NCBI GenBank assembly: GCA_965208975.1
Contig: CBDBQH010000003.1
Span: 1,736,001-1,800,000, forward strand
Direction: 5' to 3'
DNA: 64,000 bases
Source of the DNA: G963663315 sp965208975
GTDB taxonomy: Bacteria > Pseudomonadota > Gammaproteobacteria > Arenicellales > Poriferihabitantaceae
Position numbers and translations under genes: made by a program. The notes under the pieces were generated by a model. That model was not told the DNA's origin. It saw nothing but the letters and a program-made list of their open reading frames with translations, and searched no databases. Below, one piece after another: positions 33,820 to 42,904 of the stretch (the stretch's first letter is position 1; each line of letters begins with the position of its first letter).

Positions 33820-34501
33820 TGGACTGGATCCTGCTTTTGATGATTTTCAGCAGATATTTGGCGATATACGGGAAAACCGCGAGTAATACGAATGACGCAA
33901 TCAGGGCGGGGGATAACAGCCCTTTGAGTGAATCCAGCCGGGCCAGCTGTGTGCCGGCATTGATGAAAACCATCGTACCCGGCGCCATTCCGATCAATGA
34001 CGCGAGGAAGAAAGTGGCAGCCCGGATCGAAGTCAGCCCCATCAGGAGATTGATGGCGAAGAATGGGATGACCGGAACCAGCCGCATCGAAAACAGGTAA
34101 AGCGCCCCTTCCTTACGGAAGCTTTCCCGGATTTTCCCGACCCGTTCCCCCATTTTGTTCTGAACCAGGTCGTCAAACAGATAGCGGGCGACCAGAAAAG
34201 CGAGAGTGGCGCCGATCGTGGCCGAAACCAGCACGATGGCTGTGCCGGCGACAAACCCGAAAATGGCGCCTCCCAGCAAGGTCAATACCAGCGCCCCCGG
34301 AATGGACGCCGCGGTCGCCGCAATGTATATCGCCGAAAACATCAGTGCAGTGGAGCCAGGGTTGGCTTCCCGGTAGGCCACCAGTTGATCGAGTTTCGAT
34401 TTGATGAACTCCAGGTTGAGATACTTTTCTGGCCCCAGCCAGACAATACCGCCAGCCACGACCAGAATCAGGGCGACAAGAATTATTTTGCTTTTTGACA
34501 T
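33812..34501 (-). CDS. VTT/TVP38-TMEM64 (DedA-like) membrane protein
   Basis: 229 residues from ATG 34501; a longer frame to 34576 lacks family similarity. It starts with a membrane helix (KIILVALILVVAGGIVWLG), and the VTT core is SIPGALVLTLLGGAIFGFVAG and RLVPVIPFFAINLLMGLT. The family members are inner-membrane transport or scramblase proteins. It overlaps the next gene (the disulfide oxidoreductase) by 8 bp, so the two are translationally coupled. Confidence 0.88.
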   Translation of the reverse strand: MSKSKIILVALILVVAGGIVWLGPEKYLNLEFIKSKLDQLVAYREANPGSTALMFSAIYIAATAASIPGALVLTLLGGAIFGFVAGTAIVLVSATIGATLAFLVARYLFDDLVQNKMGERVGKIRESFRKEGALYLFSMRLVPVIPFFAINLLMGLTSIRAATFFLASLIGMAPGTMVFINAGTQLARLDSLKGLLSPALIASFVLLAVFPYIAKYLLKIIKSRIQSNG

Positions 34502-34544
34502 GTTCAGTTTGAGCCCTGGCTCATTGTGATGTGATCGGGTGCGG

Positions 34545-35798
34545 TCAGGAAGCCTGTATTTTGGCGACCAGCGCATCCGCGAACGCGCTGGTGGAAAGTG
34601 TGGTCGCGTGATCCATCAGCCGGGCGAAATCATAGGTGACGGCGCCATCATCCATCACGGCGGGGAAAGCTTCGTTGATCAGTTCAGCCGCTTCATTCCA
34701 TCCCAGGTACTCAAACATCATCACGCCTGAAAACATCAATGATGACGGGTTGACCTTGTTTTGATTGGCGTATTTGGGCGCGGTGCCGTGAGTGGCCTCG
34801 AAAACCGCGACCCGATCCGACATGTTGGCGCCGGGGGCAATGCCGATACCACCGACTTCGGCGGCCAGCGCGTCAGAAAGATAGTCCCCGTTCAGATTCA
34901 TCGTCGCAATGACATCAAACTCGGCTGGACGCAACAGTAACAACTGGAACATGATGTCGGCGATCCGGTCCTTGATCAGGACCCTGCCTTCGGGCATTTC
35001 CCCATTGTAATCGTCCCACAATTCCTCTTCGGTCACGATCTGATCCCGGAACTCCTGTTGGGCAACTTCGTACCCCCAGTTACGAAAAGCGCCTTCCGTG
35101 AACTTCATGATGTTGCCCTTGTGTACCAGAGTGACGCTTGGCCGGTTATGGTCAATGGCGAATTGGATGGCTTTTCTGACCAGGCGTTTACTGCCAAATG
35201 CGCTGATTGGCTTGACTCCCAGCCCCGCGTCCTCAAAAAATTCAGCCCCCATTTCCTCTCTCAGGAACCGGGCCAGCTTTTTGTTCGCTTCGGCGCCGCT
35301 TTCGTACTCGATGCCGGCGTACACGTCTTCCGTGTTTTCCCGGAAGATGACGACATCGACCTCCTCGGGAGACTTGAGCGGAGAAGGCACCCCGCGATAG
35401 TAACGCACTGGCCGGACGCAGGCGTAAAGGTCCATTTGCTGTCTTAATGATACGTTCAATGAACGAAATCCGCCCCCGATTGGCGTGGTCAACGGCCCCT
35501 TTATGGACACGACCAGTTCTTTCATGGCAGCCAGCGTTTCTGCGGGGAAATAGTCTCCTTCATAAATCCCGGCCGCCTTTTCTCCCATGTATAGTTCGCA
35601 CCAGTGTACTTTTCTTTTACCGGAATAAGCCTTGTCAACAGCGGCGTCCCAGACTCTTAATGAGGCGGAGGTAATATCCGGTCCGATACCATCGCCTTCG
35701 ACATATCCGAGAATCGGGTGATCCGGCACAATCGGTTTGCCGTCCGCTATTGTGATTTTTGTTCCGTTTCCAGGAAATCTGATGTGCCGATAGGTCAT
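34545..35798 (-). CDS. icd: NADP-dependent isocitrate dehydrogenase
   Basis: This 417-residue protein matches the E. coli Icd in length and layout. It converts isocitrate to 2-oxoglutarate. Ser113, in FRSLNVSLRQ, is at the site phosphorylated by AceK in E. coli. Further motifs are VIFRENTEDVYAGIEYESG, VHKGNIMKFTEGAFRNWGYE, and ATMNLNGDYLSDALAAEVGGIGIAPGAN. A likely promoter lies just upstream at 35850-35879. There is no aceK nearby. Confidence 0.97.
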   Translation of the reverse strand: MTYRHIRFPGNGTKITIADGKPIVPDHPILGYVEGDGIGPDITSASLRVWDAAVDKAYSGKRKVHWCELYMGEKAAGIYEGDYFPAETLAAMKELVVSIKGPLTTPIGGGFRSLNVSLRQQMDLYACVRPVRYYRGVPSPLKSPEEVDVVIFRENTEDVYAGIEYESGAEANKKLARFLREEMGAEFFEDAGLGVKPISAFGSKRLVRKAIQFAIDHNRPSVTLVHKGNIMKFTEGAFRNWGYEVAQQEFRDQIVTEEELWDDYNGEMPEGRVLIKDRIADIMFQLLLLRPAEFDVIATMNLNGDYLSDALAAEVGGIGIAPGANMSDRVAVFEATHGTAPKYANQNKVNPSSLMFSGVMMFEYLGWNEAAELINEAFPAVMDDGAVTYDFARLMDHATTLSTSAFADALVAKIQAS

Positions 35799-35849
35799 GG
35801 TTTGTGAGGGTTCGGATGGTGTGTTCGGATGGTGATGCGTGTGGGTTGA

Positions 35850-35879
35850 AACTATACTATATTGTCAGCAAAATTGTCA
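35850..35879 (-). promoter_or_regulatory. Likely sigma-70 promoter for icd
   Basis: CTGACA (35879-35874) and TATAGT (35855-35850), 18 bases apart on the minus strand, each one mismatch from consensus, 52 bp before the icd ATG. Confidence 0.5.
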
Positions 35880-35972
35880 GTAAATATCCATCCATAAATA
35901 TCCATCCAATGAAAACTGGTGACCAAATTCCGCTATAATCACCAACCCGACATATAAGGAGTATTCTTGATC

Positions 35973-36572
35973 ATGCCAACCAGCGCCGTACCCACCCCGG
36001 ACGAAATCTGGGAAATCCTGAGAGAAACAAATGCCAGCCTGGACAGAACCAACGCCACTCTGGATAAAACCAGCCGGAAGGCGAACCGGGAAATGGAAGA
36101 ATTTCGCGCCAGCCAGCGAGAGACCGGCAAGCAACTGAAAGAAGCCAAAGCCTTGTTTACCACCCAATGGGGCCAATTGATGGAAAGTCTGGTAGAGGGG
36201 GATTTGATAGAGATTCTGAATCAATGGGGCATAGCGATTGCCCATACCAGTACCCGTGTTAAACAAAGGGGTCGAGGTGATGATTATGAATATGACATTA
36301 TTGCGGTAAACGGACGGGAAGTGGTAGTAGTAGAAGTGAAGACCACGTTGAAAGTATCGGATGTCAAGGATTTTCTGGAGAGTTTAGGGAAGCTTACGGT
36401 TCGTATGCCCTATCATAAAGACAAGAGGATTTATGGAGCGGTGGCGTGGTTAAGAGCGGACGAGGAAGCGGAAGTTTATGCGGCGAAACGGGGATTATTT
36501 GTGATACGGGCGACGGGTAGCAGCGCCAGCATCATCAATCGGAAAGATTTCAAGCCGCAGGTCTTTTCCTGA
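35973..36572 (+). CDS. Coiled-coil, PD-(D/E)XK nuclease-like protein (DUF3782 type)
   Basis: About 199 residues. AGGAG at 35957-35961 fits ATG 35973 better than the TTG at 35967. The N-terminal part is a charged coiled coil (residues ~20-65, with NASLDRTNATLDKTSRK). The C-terminal domain has EYDIIAVNGREVVVVEVKTT, the D-x(n)-E-x-K core of restriction-like nucleases, and GAVAWLRADEEAEVYAAKRG. The family is widespread and of unknown role. It stands alone, flanked by dispersed repeats. Confidence 0.75.
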   Translation: MPTSAVPTPDEIWEILRETNASLDRTNATLDKTSRKANREMEEFRASQRETGKQLKEAKALFTTQWGQLMESLVEGDLIEILNQWGIAIAHTSTRVKQRGRGDDYEYDIIAVNGREVVVVEVKTTLKVSDVKDFLESLGKLTVRMPYHKDKRIYGAVAWLRADEEAEVYAAKRGLFVIRATGSSASIINRKDFKPQVFS

Positions 36573-36858
36573 AAACAGACCCAATCATTCCCCCTCCCCG
36601 ATCAGGTCGAGGACAGGCTTTGAGGGGGAATCACATTCCGCGCAAGCGGATGTAATGGGGGGGCACAACCGTCAGCAAACGCCCCACCCATCCGTCATTC
36701 CCGTGAAAACGGGGATCACACGATGATATGGAATCTGCAATTACCGATGCGTAGGGACAGGTCTTGTGCCTGTCCGCTATCGTTGATACTTGTTCCGGCG
36801 GTTGCGGGAGGGTACAAGACCCTCCCCTACGATGACGGACGGGAATCCTGTCACCCCC
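36573..36858. repeat. Intergenic repeat cluster with an 85-bp inverted-repeat element
   Basis: 36750-36834 has the CGTAGGGACAGG...CCTCCCCTACGATG form of the element at 15354, with two inner hairpins (GGACAGGTCTTGTGCCTGTCC and GGAGGGTACAAGACCCTCC). The stretch before it has a further 'cgatcaggtcgaggacagg' type repeat. No gene is visible. Confidence 0.7.
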
Positions 36859-39800
36859 TCACCACCGCATGCCCGCTTCCACCTGGATATGATGTTCGGA
36901 AGGTTGTCCGGTGGTTTCTTGCCGGGTGAGTTTCAAGCCCAGCGTCCGCTCACTTCTGCCGATGGTGGATTGCAGCCGCCAGCCGAGCCGGGTTTCGCGG
37001 TCTTCGGAGTGCAGGCCAACCCCCAGCCAGGGACGGGCGGTATAGCGACCGTCGCCGATGGTGAACCGATACCCCGCTTCTGCGGACAATCGTTGCGAAG
37101 CGCTGGACGCATTCTCCACAATGGTATCCGCGTCCAGCAATCGCTCCATCCCCGAAGCCACGGTTCCCCAATCCTGTTTCAGGGTGAGTTCCAATCCCCG
37201 ATGGATGGGTGATGGCTCAAAACCCATGGAGACGGACAGCCCCCGGTCTTTGATATCCGAATCATGATGAGTGATGAGACTTCGGCCCTGGATTTGAAGA
37301 TTCAGACCGCGTTTGGAGTCTATCCATTGGACACCGCCACCGACTTCAATTCCAAAGCCACTTTCGGCGTCTCCGCCGTCATGGCGCAAGGCAGACTCCA
37401 GCTTCATGGTAAGCGCCTGTCCCGGAGCGAAGCGGGGCAAGCCCGGGATTGCGGTGAGGCGCCCGTGGCCTTTAATACCCAACCGCATGCGCGACAGATG
37501 CGCCGAAGCGGCGCCGAGGTCCATGCCCTCACCGGCTTCATCCGCGCGGGTTCTCAACCACAGGGCATCGGAGACGACCGACAGGGAGCGGTGGGCTTCT
37601 TCCTGGAGTACCGAGTCACTGCCCAGAGCAACGAACGCCGTATCGGTATCGGTGGTCAGGTCTGGTCGTCCACTTCTGATGAGGGTGAGGTCTCCGGAGC
37701 CATAGCCCAAGGCCCCCCAGAGCGTCATGCGGTCATTGAGGTCTTGTGACCACCACGGCGCCAACAGCGTCTGTTCGGATTCGATCGCTCCCGAGTCACG
37801 GGACTGATAGTTCCCTTCGCCCTGACTGTGCGACAGAACCAGACCGCGTTGTCCGGTGGACTGGGTCTGGTCCACTCCGATCAGGGTCGTGAGGACTTCC
37901 CCATCGAGCGTGGTTTCTCCACTCTGGCCATCAAACTCCGACCAGGCGCCCTGTGCCCACAAGGAAGCGATGGCGCCGTGGGGCGCGGTTGCGCTCCACG
38001 ACAGGGACGAAGCGGACAGCAGTTCAGACCGGGTCACGGCGCGGCTGCGCGGTTCGGAGCGGGGCGTCTGTATCCACCGGGATTGCAGGTCTTTCGGGGT
38101 GGCGTCCATGCGGTAGCCGGCCAGTTGCCCCTGTAGGCCGGTTGTGGGCGTAGCCTGGATGCGCGCTGCAATGCCATCAAGCAGGTGTCCGGTCGAAGTA
38201 CGCATAAAGCGGGACTGCCAGGAGGCGGCGACTGCGCTCCAGTCTTCACCGACCCGAACCGCCAAGCGTCCGCGCGCCGGGGTCAGAGCCGAATAGTTCG
38301 GGTCGGTAGAGGTGATGGCATGAACCAGGGTGACCGAACCTTCTGTATGGGCGGTCAGGGTGAAGGTTTGCGGGATATTCCAGTGGTCCGGGGTAAAGGT
38401 TACGCTAGAGGGCGAGACGGTCACCCTTGCGGATTCAGGGGGTATGAGGGTGACGGTGACCGGGGCCGCCGGCTGACTGGTCAGTTGAATGGTATATTGA
38501 GCGTGTTGTCCAATCTCTGGTATCCGCAGTCCCTGTGTGGAGAGTTGGATACCGGCGGTATCGTCATCATGAATCGCCACTGTGGCCGAAGGATGGGAGA
38601 CAAGGCGATAGCCGTTGGCCGCTTGCAGGGTGACGGTGAGACGGCCGTCTGCTTCGTCGATGAAGTCCTGGAGCGTTGGAATCATCAGGGCAGTGGTTTC
38701 CCGGTCGATGGTCAGGGTCATCGCTCCGATGGATTGCGGGGCAGTGAAGTCGCCGGATGCGGCAATGATGAGGGGTACGGTCATTGGTTGGGCTGGCGCC
38801 GGTTCTGCGGTGACGGTAAAGGTCGCGACCGCGCCTTCGGTCACTGCATCGGAGGACGCCTGAATGGACAGGAGCGGAATCACGGGTTCGGGTTCAGGTT
38901 CCTGCGGCTGTTGCGGGTCTGTGGGTTGTCCCGGAGTAGTCGGAGTCACCGGATTGGTGGGGGGTGGATCGACCGGCTGTGTGGGGGTCGGATTGGTCGG
39001 TGGTGGATTGACTGTGCCCGGATTCTGTGGCGCATCATCATCGTTGACCGTGACTTGTGCAGAAGAGGCATTGCCGATGGCGTACTGTGCCGGATTGTTT
39101 GTATCTGCGGCAATCGTCACGGTGACCGGGCCATTGGGTTCATCGGTAGTATCCGCTATGGTCGGCACGGAATAGGTTGCGGAACCGCCGGTCGGGATGG
39201 TGACCGTTTTTGTGCCCTGCTGGTTGGATGCAGAGACGAAATCAGCGTTCGGAGCGTCCGTGACCGTGAGATTGACGCTCAGGGCGGCCGCCGGAGGCGG
39301 TGTCGCGGTGACGGTAAAGGTCGCCGCTGTCCCTTCGGTGACCGGAGAAGTTCCGCGGGCAATGGTAATAACCGGCAAAGTCTGGGTTCCCGTATCGGTC
39401 AGGGTGATCTGTCCGTTGCCGGAGCGAGAGCCGGAGGCTCCGCCATTCAATGCGGTGGGAGTCAGTGTACCGAGATTCACGGTCACCGTCTCATGGTTTG
39501 TGTTGGCATCGGCCAGGGCGGTTAGAATCAGGGTGGCGGAGGTTGCTGAATCAGTATTGCCGTGGGCGAAGGTGACGGTACTACCGGACAGGGAAACGCC
39601 AGTCGGCGTGCCCGACAACGCCAGAGAGAAGTCCGTATTGAGGGTTCCACCAGTGAATGTCAGTGGAATCGCCAGACTTTCAGACACCAGGTCCACGCTC
39701 AGGGCGCGTCCCAGCGTCAGGGTGATTTCGGCCGTTTCCGTAGCGTTGCCTTCGGTCGCGGTGGCATCCGGCGTCGACAGGGTCACGGAAGTGGGATCAT

Positions 39801-41889
39801 TGTCGATCAGGGTCAGTCTATAGGTACGGGTAGAACCAACGGTATAGCCGGAACCATTATTCAGGGTCAGGGTGACAGTCTCGATAAATTCATCGGCACT
39901 ATCATCGGTGACGATGATCGGGATATTGACCTGGTTGGCGCCGGCAGAGACGAGGATTGTGCCGGACAGGGCGGTATAGTCTGTACCGGAAGTGGCGTTG
40001 CCGTCTACGGCGTAGTTCAGGGTAATGTTCGCGGGCAGAGCCGGGCTGAAATTAACGCGCGCGTTGTGGGTGCGGGCGCTGGCTGTACCGCCTTTCTCGG
40101 TATAGATTTGTGAAGCGATATGGAAGGTGGCGGTCGGTGATACCGCTACATCATTATCGTCCAGGGTAATCGTGCCACTGCCTGTGCCGGTGGCCTGGCA
40201 GTCGGTAGTGCGACAGTGAAAGCCGGTTGCGATCAGGTACGGGTTCTTGGGGTCGTAGGCAGCCTTTGCGGGAATCGAGACGGTGACGGTCTCATCTTCG
40301 GTATCAGTATCCTGGGCGGCGGTGACGATCAGGGTAGTGGAAGTCGCGGTGGTGCCGGTAGAGGGGCCGGTGAAGGTGACGGTGGAACCACTCAAAGAAA
40401 CTCCGGCTGGATTGCCCATCCGCGCCAGCGTGAAATCATCGCTTAAGGCGCCACCACCGAACGTCAACGGAATGCCTAAGGATTCCCCTGAAACCAGTCC
40501 ACGATTGAGCGACAGTTGGATCTTCGCCGTATCGGTGGCGTCGTCTTCATCGGCCATGGAGTCTGTCACGGACAGGGTGACGACCGTAGGGTCGTTGTCG
40601 ACGATGGTATAGGAGGTGGTAGAAGAACTGCCGAGGGTGTAGCCACTGCCGGCCACCACCGTTGCGGTAATCTCTCCGTCTATGCGATCAATGCTGTCGT
40701 TATTGACGGTGGTGGAGACGGTCCTGATGGTCTCTCCGATGGCAAACGGGACATTGCGGACGGTGGCATGTTCGGTCGGGGTGTACGGGTCTCCGCCAAT
40801 GCGGACCTGGACAGTCGTCGCTGCGGTAAAGGCCTTGCTCGCAGTGACCCTGAATTCGGCAGAGGCGTCGTCGCCTTCTCCTAGTACATGAAACTGATTG
40901 GTAATGAGACTACCCGTCTGTGCGCGGGCGATGGTGACAGAGGGAACGCCCACGACGGGGTCATTGACCATTACGTTGAATGTGTTGGAAGCGGCAGACG
41001 CATGCGGGTTGGCGCCGCCGCCGACATTGGTGGCGAGGCTTGCGCGGTCGAAACCGTTGGTTCCTGAGCCGTCCGCCCCCAATGCGATGGTGAAGGTTTC
41101 TCCACTGGCCTCGGTTACGCTATCTGCGGTCGGGGTCAGTTGCAGGGTGGCGACCTGCGCTCCGACGCCGGCAAAGCTCACCTGCGGGGTGGCGGTGGTC
41201 TGCCCGCTCAGGGTGACGCCGGTGTTGAGATTCGCACCGGCCTTCGGTGCCAGACTCCAGTCGGCGGTGGTGACGCCTGTGCCGCCGATGGATAACGGCA
41301 CGTCAATGATTTCTCCGGCGACCAGGGCGCGACCCAAAGCGACCGTGAACTCAATCGCTGTGCCTTCGGTGACAGCGCCAGAACCGCCGGTACGGGTGAG
41401 GGCGACAACGGTGGGGTCGTTGTCTTCAATGTTTATAGTTACTGATGATGGACTGCCCACGTTATACCCTGTGCCACCGGTCAAGGTGATAATTATGGTC
41501 TCATCGGGTTCGTCGATATCATCTTCGTGAACATCAAACAGTTGGGATTCACTTGATCTGCCATTAACAATTGTGATGGTTTCTGATGCCTGCAAAGTGT
41601 GGTCACTTAAGTTACCAAATACGCCTGAATTAACAGTAGCTGTTCCTGCAACCGTGTAGCTGATTACGAGGTCTGCAGTTACAGCAGAATCAGCGGTAAC
41701 AGTAAAGATTCTGTCATCGTTACTTTCTGGAGAGGCTTCTGATCCGATATGTTCAGTGATCGTTACTGTTGGTAGTGTCTGCGCGATGGCTTCGGCGGTG
41801 AAGCCGGTGAGGAGTGGCAGCAGGATCAGGATGGAAAGGAAGTGGCGGAAAGGATAGCGGCAGGTATTGACTGTGGCGGGCAACCACAA
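36859..41889 (-). CDS. Giant Calx-beta repeat surface protein with C-terminal beta barrel
   Basis: About 1,676 residues. A signal peptide (RHFLSILILLPLLTG, cleavage after AIAQ) is followed by some eight Calx-beta-like repeats of about 100-130 residues, each ending in a DND-type turn (IEDNDP, IVDNDP, LDDND, LIDNDP, VNDDD, IHDDD). A proline/threonine-rich linker (NPPPTNPTPTQPVDPPPTNP) separates the last two repeats. The final ~420 residues are a beta-barrel-like domain with alternating strands ending in MRW, like autotransporters. It probably shows Ca2+-binding repeats at the surface. The start is uncertain: the TTG at 41889 was chosen because the frame above it, open to 42144, is made of dispersed repeat DNA. 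Confidence 0.82.
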   Translation of the reverse strand: MWLPATVNTCRYPFRHFLSILILLPLLTGFTAEAIAQTLPTVTITEHIGSEASPESNDDRIFTVTADSAVTADLVISYTVAGTATVNSGVFGNLSDHTLQASETITIVNGRSSESQLFDVHEDDIDEPDETIIITLTGGTGYNVGSPSSVTINIEDNDPTVVALTRTGGSGAVTEGTAIEFTVALGRALVAGEIIDVPLSIGGTGVTTADWSLAPKAGANLNTGVTLSGQTTATPQVSFAGVGAQVATLQLTPTADSVTEASGETFTIALGADGSGTNGFDRASLATNVGGGANPHASAASNTFNVMVNDPVVGVPSVTIARAQTGSLITNQFHVLGEGDDASAEFRVTASKAFTAATTVQVRIGGDPYTPTEHATVRNVPFAIGETIRTVSTTVNNDSIDRIDGEITATVVAGSGYTLGSSSTTSYTIVDNDPTVVTLSVTDSMADEDDATDTAKIQLSLNRGLVSGESLGIPLTFGGGALSDDFTLARMGNPAGVSLSGSTVTFTGPSTGTTATSTTLIVTAAQDTDTEDETVTVSIPAKAAYDPKNPYLIATGFHCRTTDCQATGTGSGTITLDDNDVAVSPTATFHIASQIYTEKGGTASARTHNARVNFSPALPANITLNYAVDGNATSGTDYTALSGTILVSAGANQVNIPIIVTDDSADEFIETVTLTLNNGSGYTVGSTRTYRLTLIDNDPTSVTLSTPDATATEGNATETAEITLTLGRALSVDLVSESLAIPLTFTGGTLNTDFSLALSGTPTGVSLSGSTVTFAHGNTDSATSATLILTALADANTNHETVTVNLGTLTPTALNGGASGSRSGNGQITLTDTGTQTLPVITIARGTSPVTEGTAATFTVTATPPPAAALSVNLTVTDAPNADFVSASNQQGTKTVTIPTGGSATYSVPTIADTTDEPNGPVTVTIAADTNNPAQYAIGNASSAQVTVNDDDAPQNPGTVNPPPTNPTPTQPVDPPPTNPVTPTTPGQPTDPQQPQEPEPEPVIPLLSIQASSDAVTEGAVATFTVTAEPAPAQPMTVPLIIAASGDFTAPQSIGAMTLTIDRETTALMIPTLQDFIDEADGRLTVTLQAANGYRLVSHPSATVAIHDDDTAGIQLSTQGLRIPEIGQHAQYTIQLTSQPAAPVTVTLIPPESARVTVSPSSVTFTPDHWNIPQTFTLTAHTEGSVTLVHAITSTDPNYSALTPARGRLAVRVGEDWSAVAASWQSRFMRTSTGHLLDGIAARIQATPTTGLQGQLAGYRMDATPKDLQSRWIQTPRSEPRSRAVTRSELLSASSLSWSATAPHGAIASLWAQGAWSEFDGQSGETTLDGEVLTTLIGVDQTQSTGQRGLVLSHSQGEGNYQSRDSGAIESEQTLLAPWWSQDLNDRMTLWGALGYGSGDLTLIRSGRPDLTTDTDTAFVALGSDSVLQEEAHRSLSVVSDALWLRTRADEAGEGMDLGAASAHLSRMRLGIKGHGRLTAIPGLPRFAPGQALTMKLESALRHDGGDAESGFGIEVGGGVQWIDSKRGLNLQIQGRSLITHHDSDIKDRGLSVSMGFEPSPIHRGLELTLKQDWGTVASGMERLLDADTIVENASSASQRLSAEAGYRFTIGDGRYTARPWLGVGLHSEDRETRLGWRLQSTIGRSERTLGLKLTRQETTGQPSEHHIQVEAGMRW

Positions 41890-42060
41890 GGGATTGCCCC
41901 TACGATGACGGGTGGGGACGCAAGTCTGACGGTTGTGGATTCCCGCTTTGCGGGAATGCCCCCCACCCAATCCGTGAGACGGATTGGACTCCCCCTCCAA
42001 GGGGGGAGTGATATTTTGGTGGCTTGATCGTAGGGGACGGTCTCCGTGCCGTCCCGTGTG
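41868..42060. repeat. Cluster of dispersed hairpins upstream of the giant surface protein
   Basis: Inverted repeats GGGCAACCACAAGGGATTGCCC (near 41878-41899), GATTCCCGCTTTGCGGGAATG (near 41939-41959), CCAATCCGTGAGACGGATTGG (41967-41987) with CCCCCTCCAAGGGGGG (41991-42006), and GGGACGGTCTCCGTGCCGTCCC (near 42034-42055). They belong to the families seen at 15354 and 56386. The first overlaps the likely start region of the gene. Confidence 0.7.
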
Positions 42061-42090
42061 GGAAGAATCAGTTAATGAACGAAAGAACCC

Positions 42091-42418
<328 letters not shown>

Positions 42419-42859
42419 CTAGGAATAAACACAACGCAACCATTCCGATTTTGCCGGTCCCGAGATGATCCATTTCAGCGACAGGCCGCTCTCGTTCAGG
42501 GTGATTGCGGCGCGGTACGTGTCGTCGTTGCAAATGTGAGGCGAGCGGCTTTCCCAGGATAAATCGGGTTGCAGCATGAATTCGACCAGTTCCACTGGGC
42601 GCGTTTCACCCCGGCGAAGATGCTGTAGCCGGATGATATGGCCCGATGAAGTTCGGCGCCATCTGTAATGATTTGAGAAATTCAGGCCAAGTCCCGAATC
42701 ATCGCTCCACGATCCGGTTTCTCTGAATGTAATACGGTTGTCGTGTGGGCATTCGACGATGACCTGGCCGCTGCCGGATACACGCCAGGGATGTTCGCCA
42801 TGGCATGACCGCGATTCGAATTCAATTCTGGATATGGTTTTTAATCTCTGCCAAAGCAT
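42419..42859 (-). CDS. DUF6314-like protein
   Basis: 146 residues. The pattern is a small lipocalin-like barrel: LKTISRIEFESRS, FRETGSWSDDSG, FSNHYRWRRTSSGHIIRLQHLRRGETRPVELVEF, SPHICNDDTYRAAITL, LSLKWIISGPAK, YS end. The SPH-C-x-D-x-Y and W-x-x-x-GP-K motifs match my memory of DUF6314. Function is not known. It lies 45 bp downstream of the aminotransferase gene on the same strand and may be cotranscribed. Confidence 0.65.
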   Translation of the reverse strand: MLWQRLKTISRIEFESRSCHGEHPWRVSGSGQVIVECPHDNRITFRETGSWSDDSGLGLNFSNHYRWRRTSSGHIIRLQHLRRGETRPVELVEFMLQPDLSWESRSPHICNDDTYRAAITLNESGLSLKWIISGPAKSEWLRCVYS

Positions 42860-42904
42860 GGCAGCGCCGAGCCGTGATGATCCGCAAAAAGAGCGCCCAC
42901 CCGG

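Noticed and set aside
38185..39525. Large plus-strand frames rich in Gly, Arg and Ser within the Calx-beta gene
   Set aside because: They are the complement of repeated Thr/Val/Asp codons in the surface protein and carry no independent signal.
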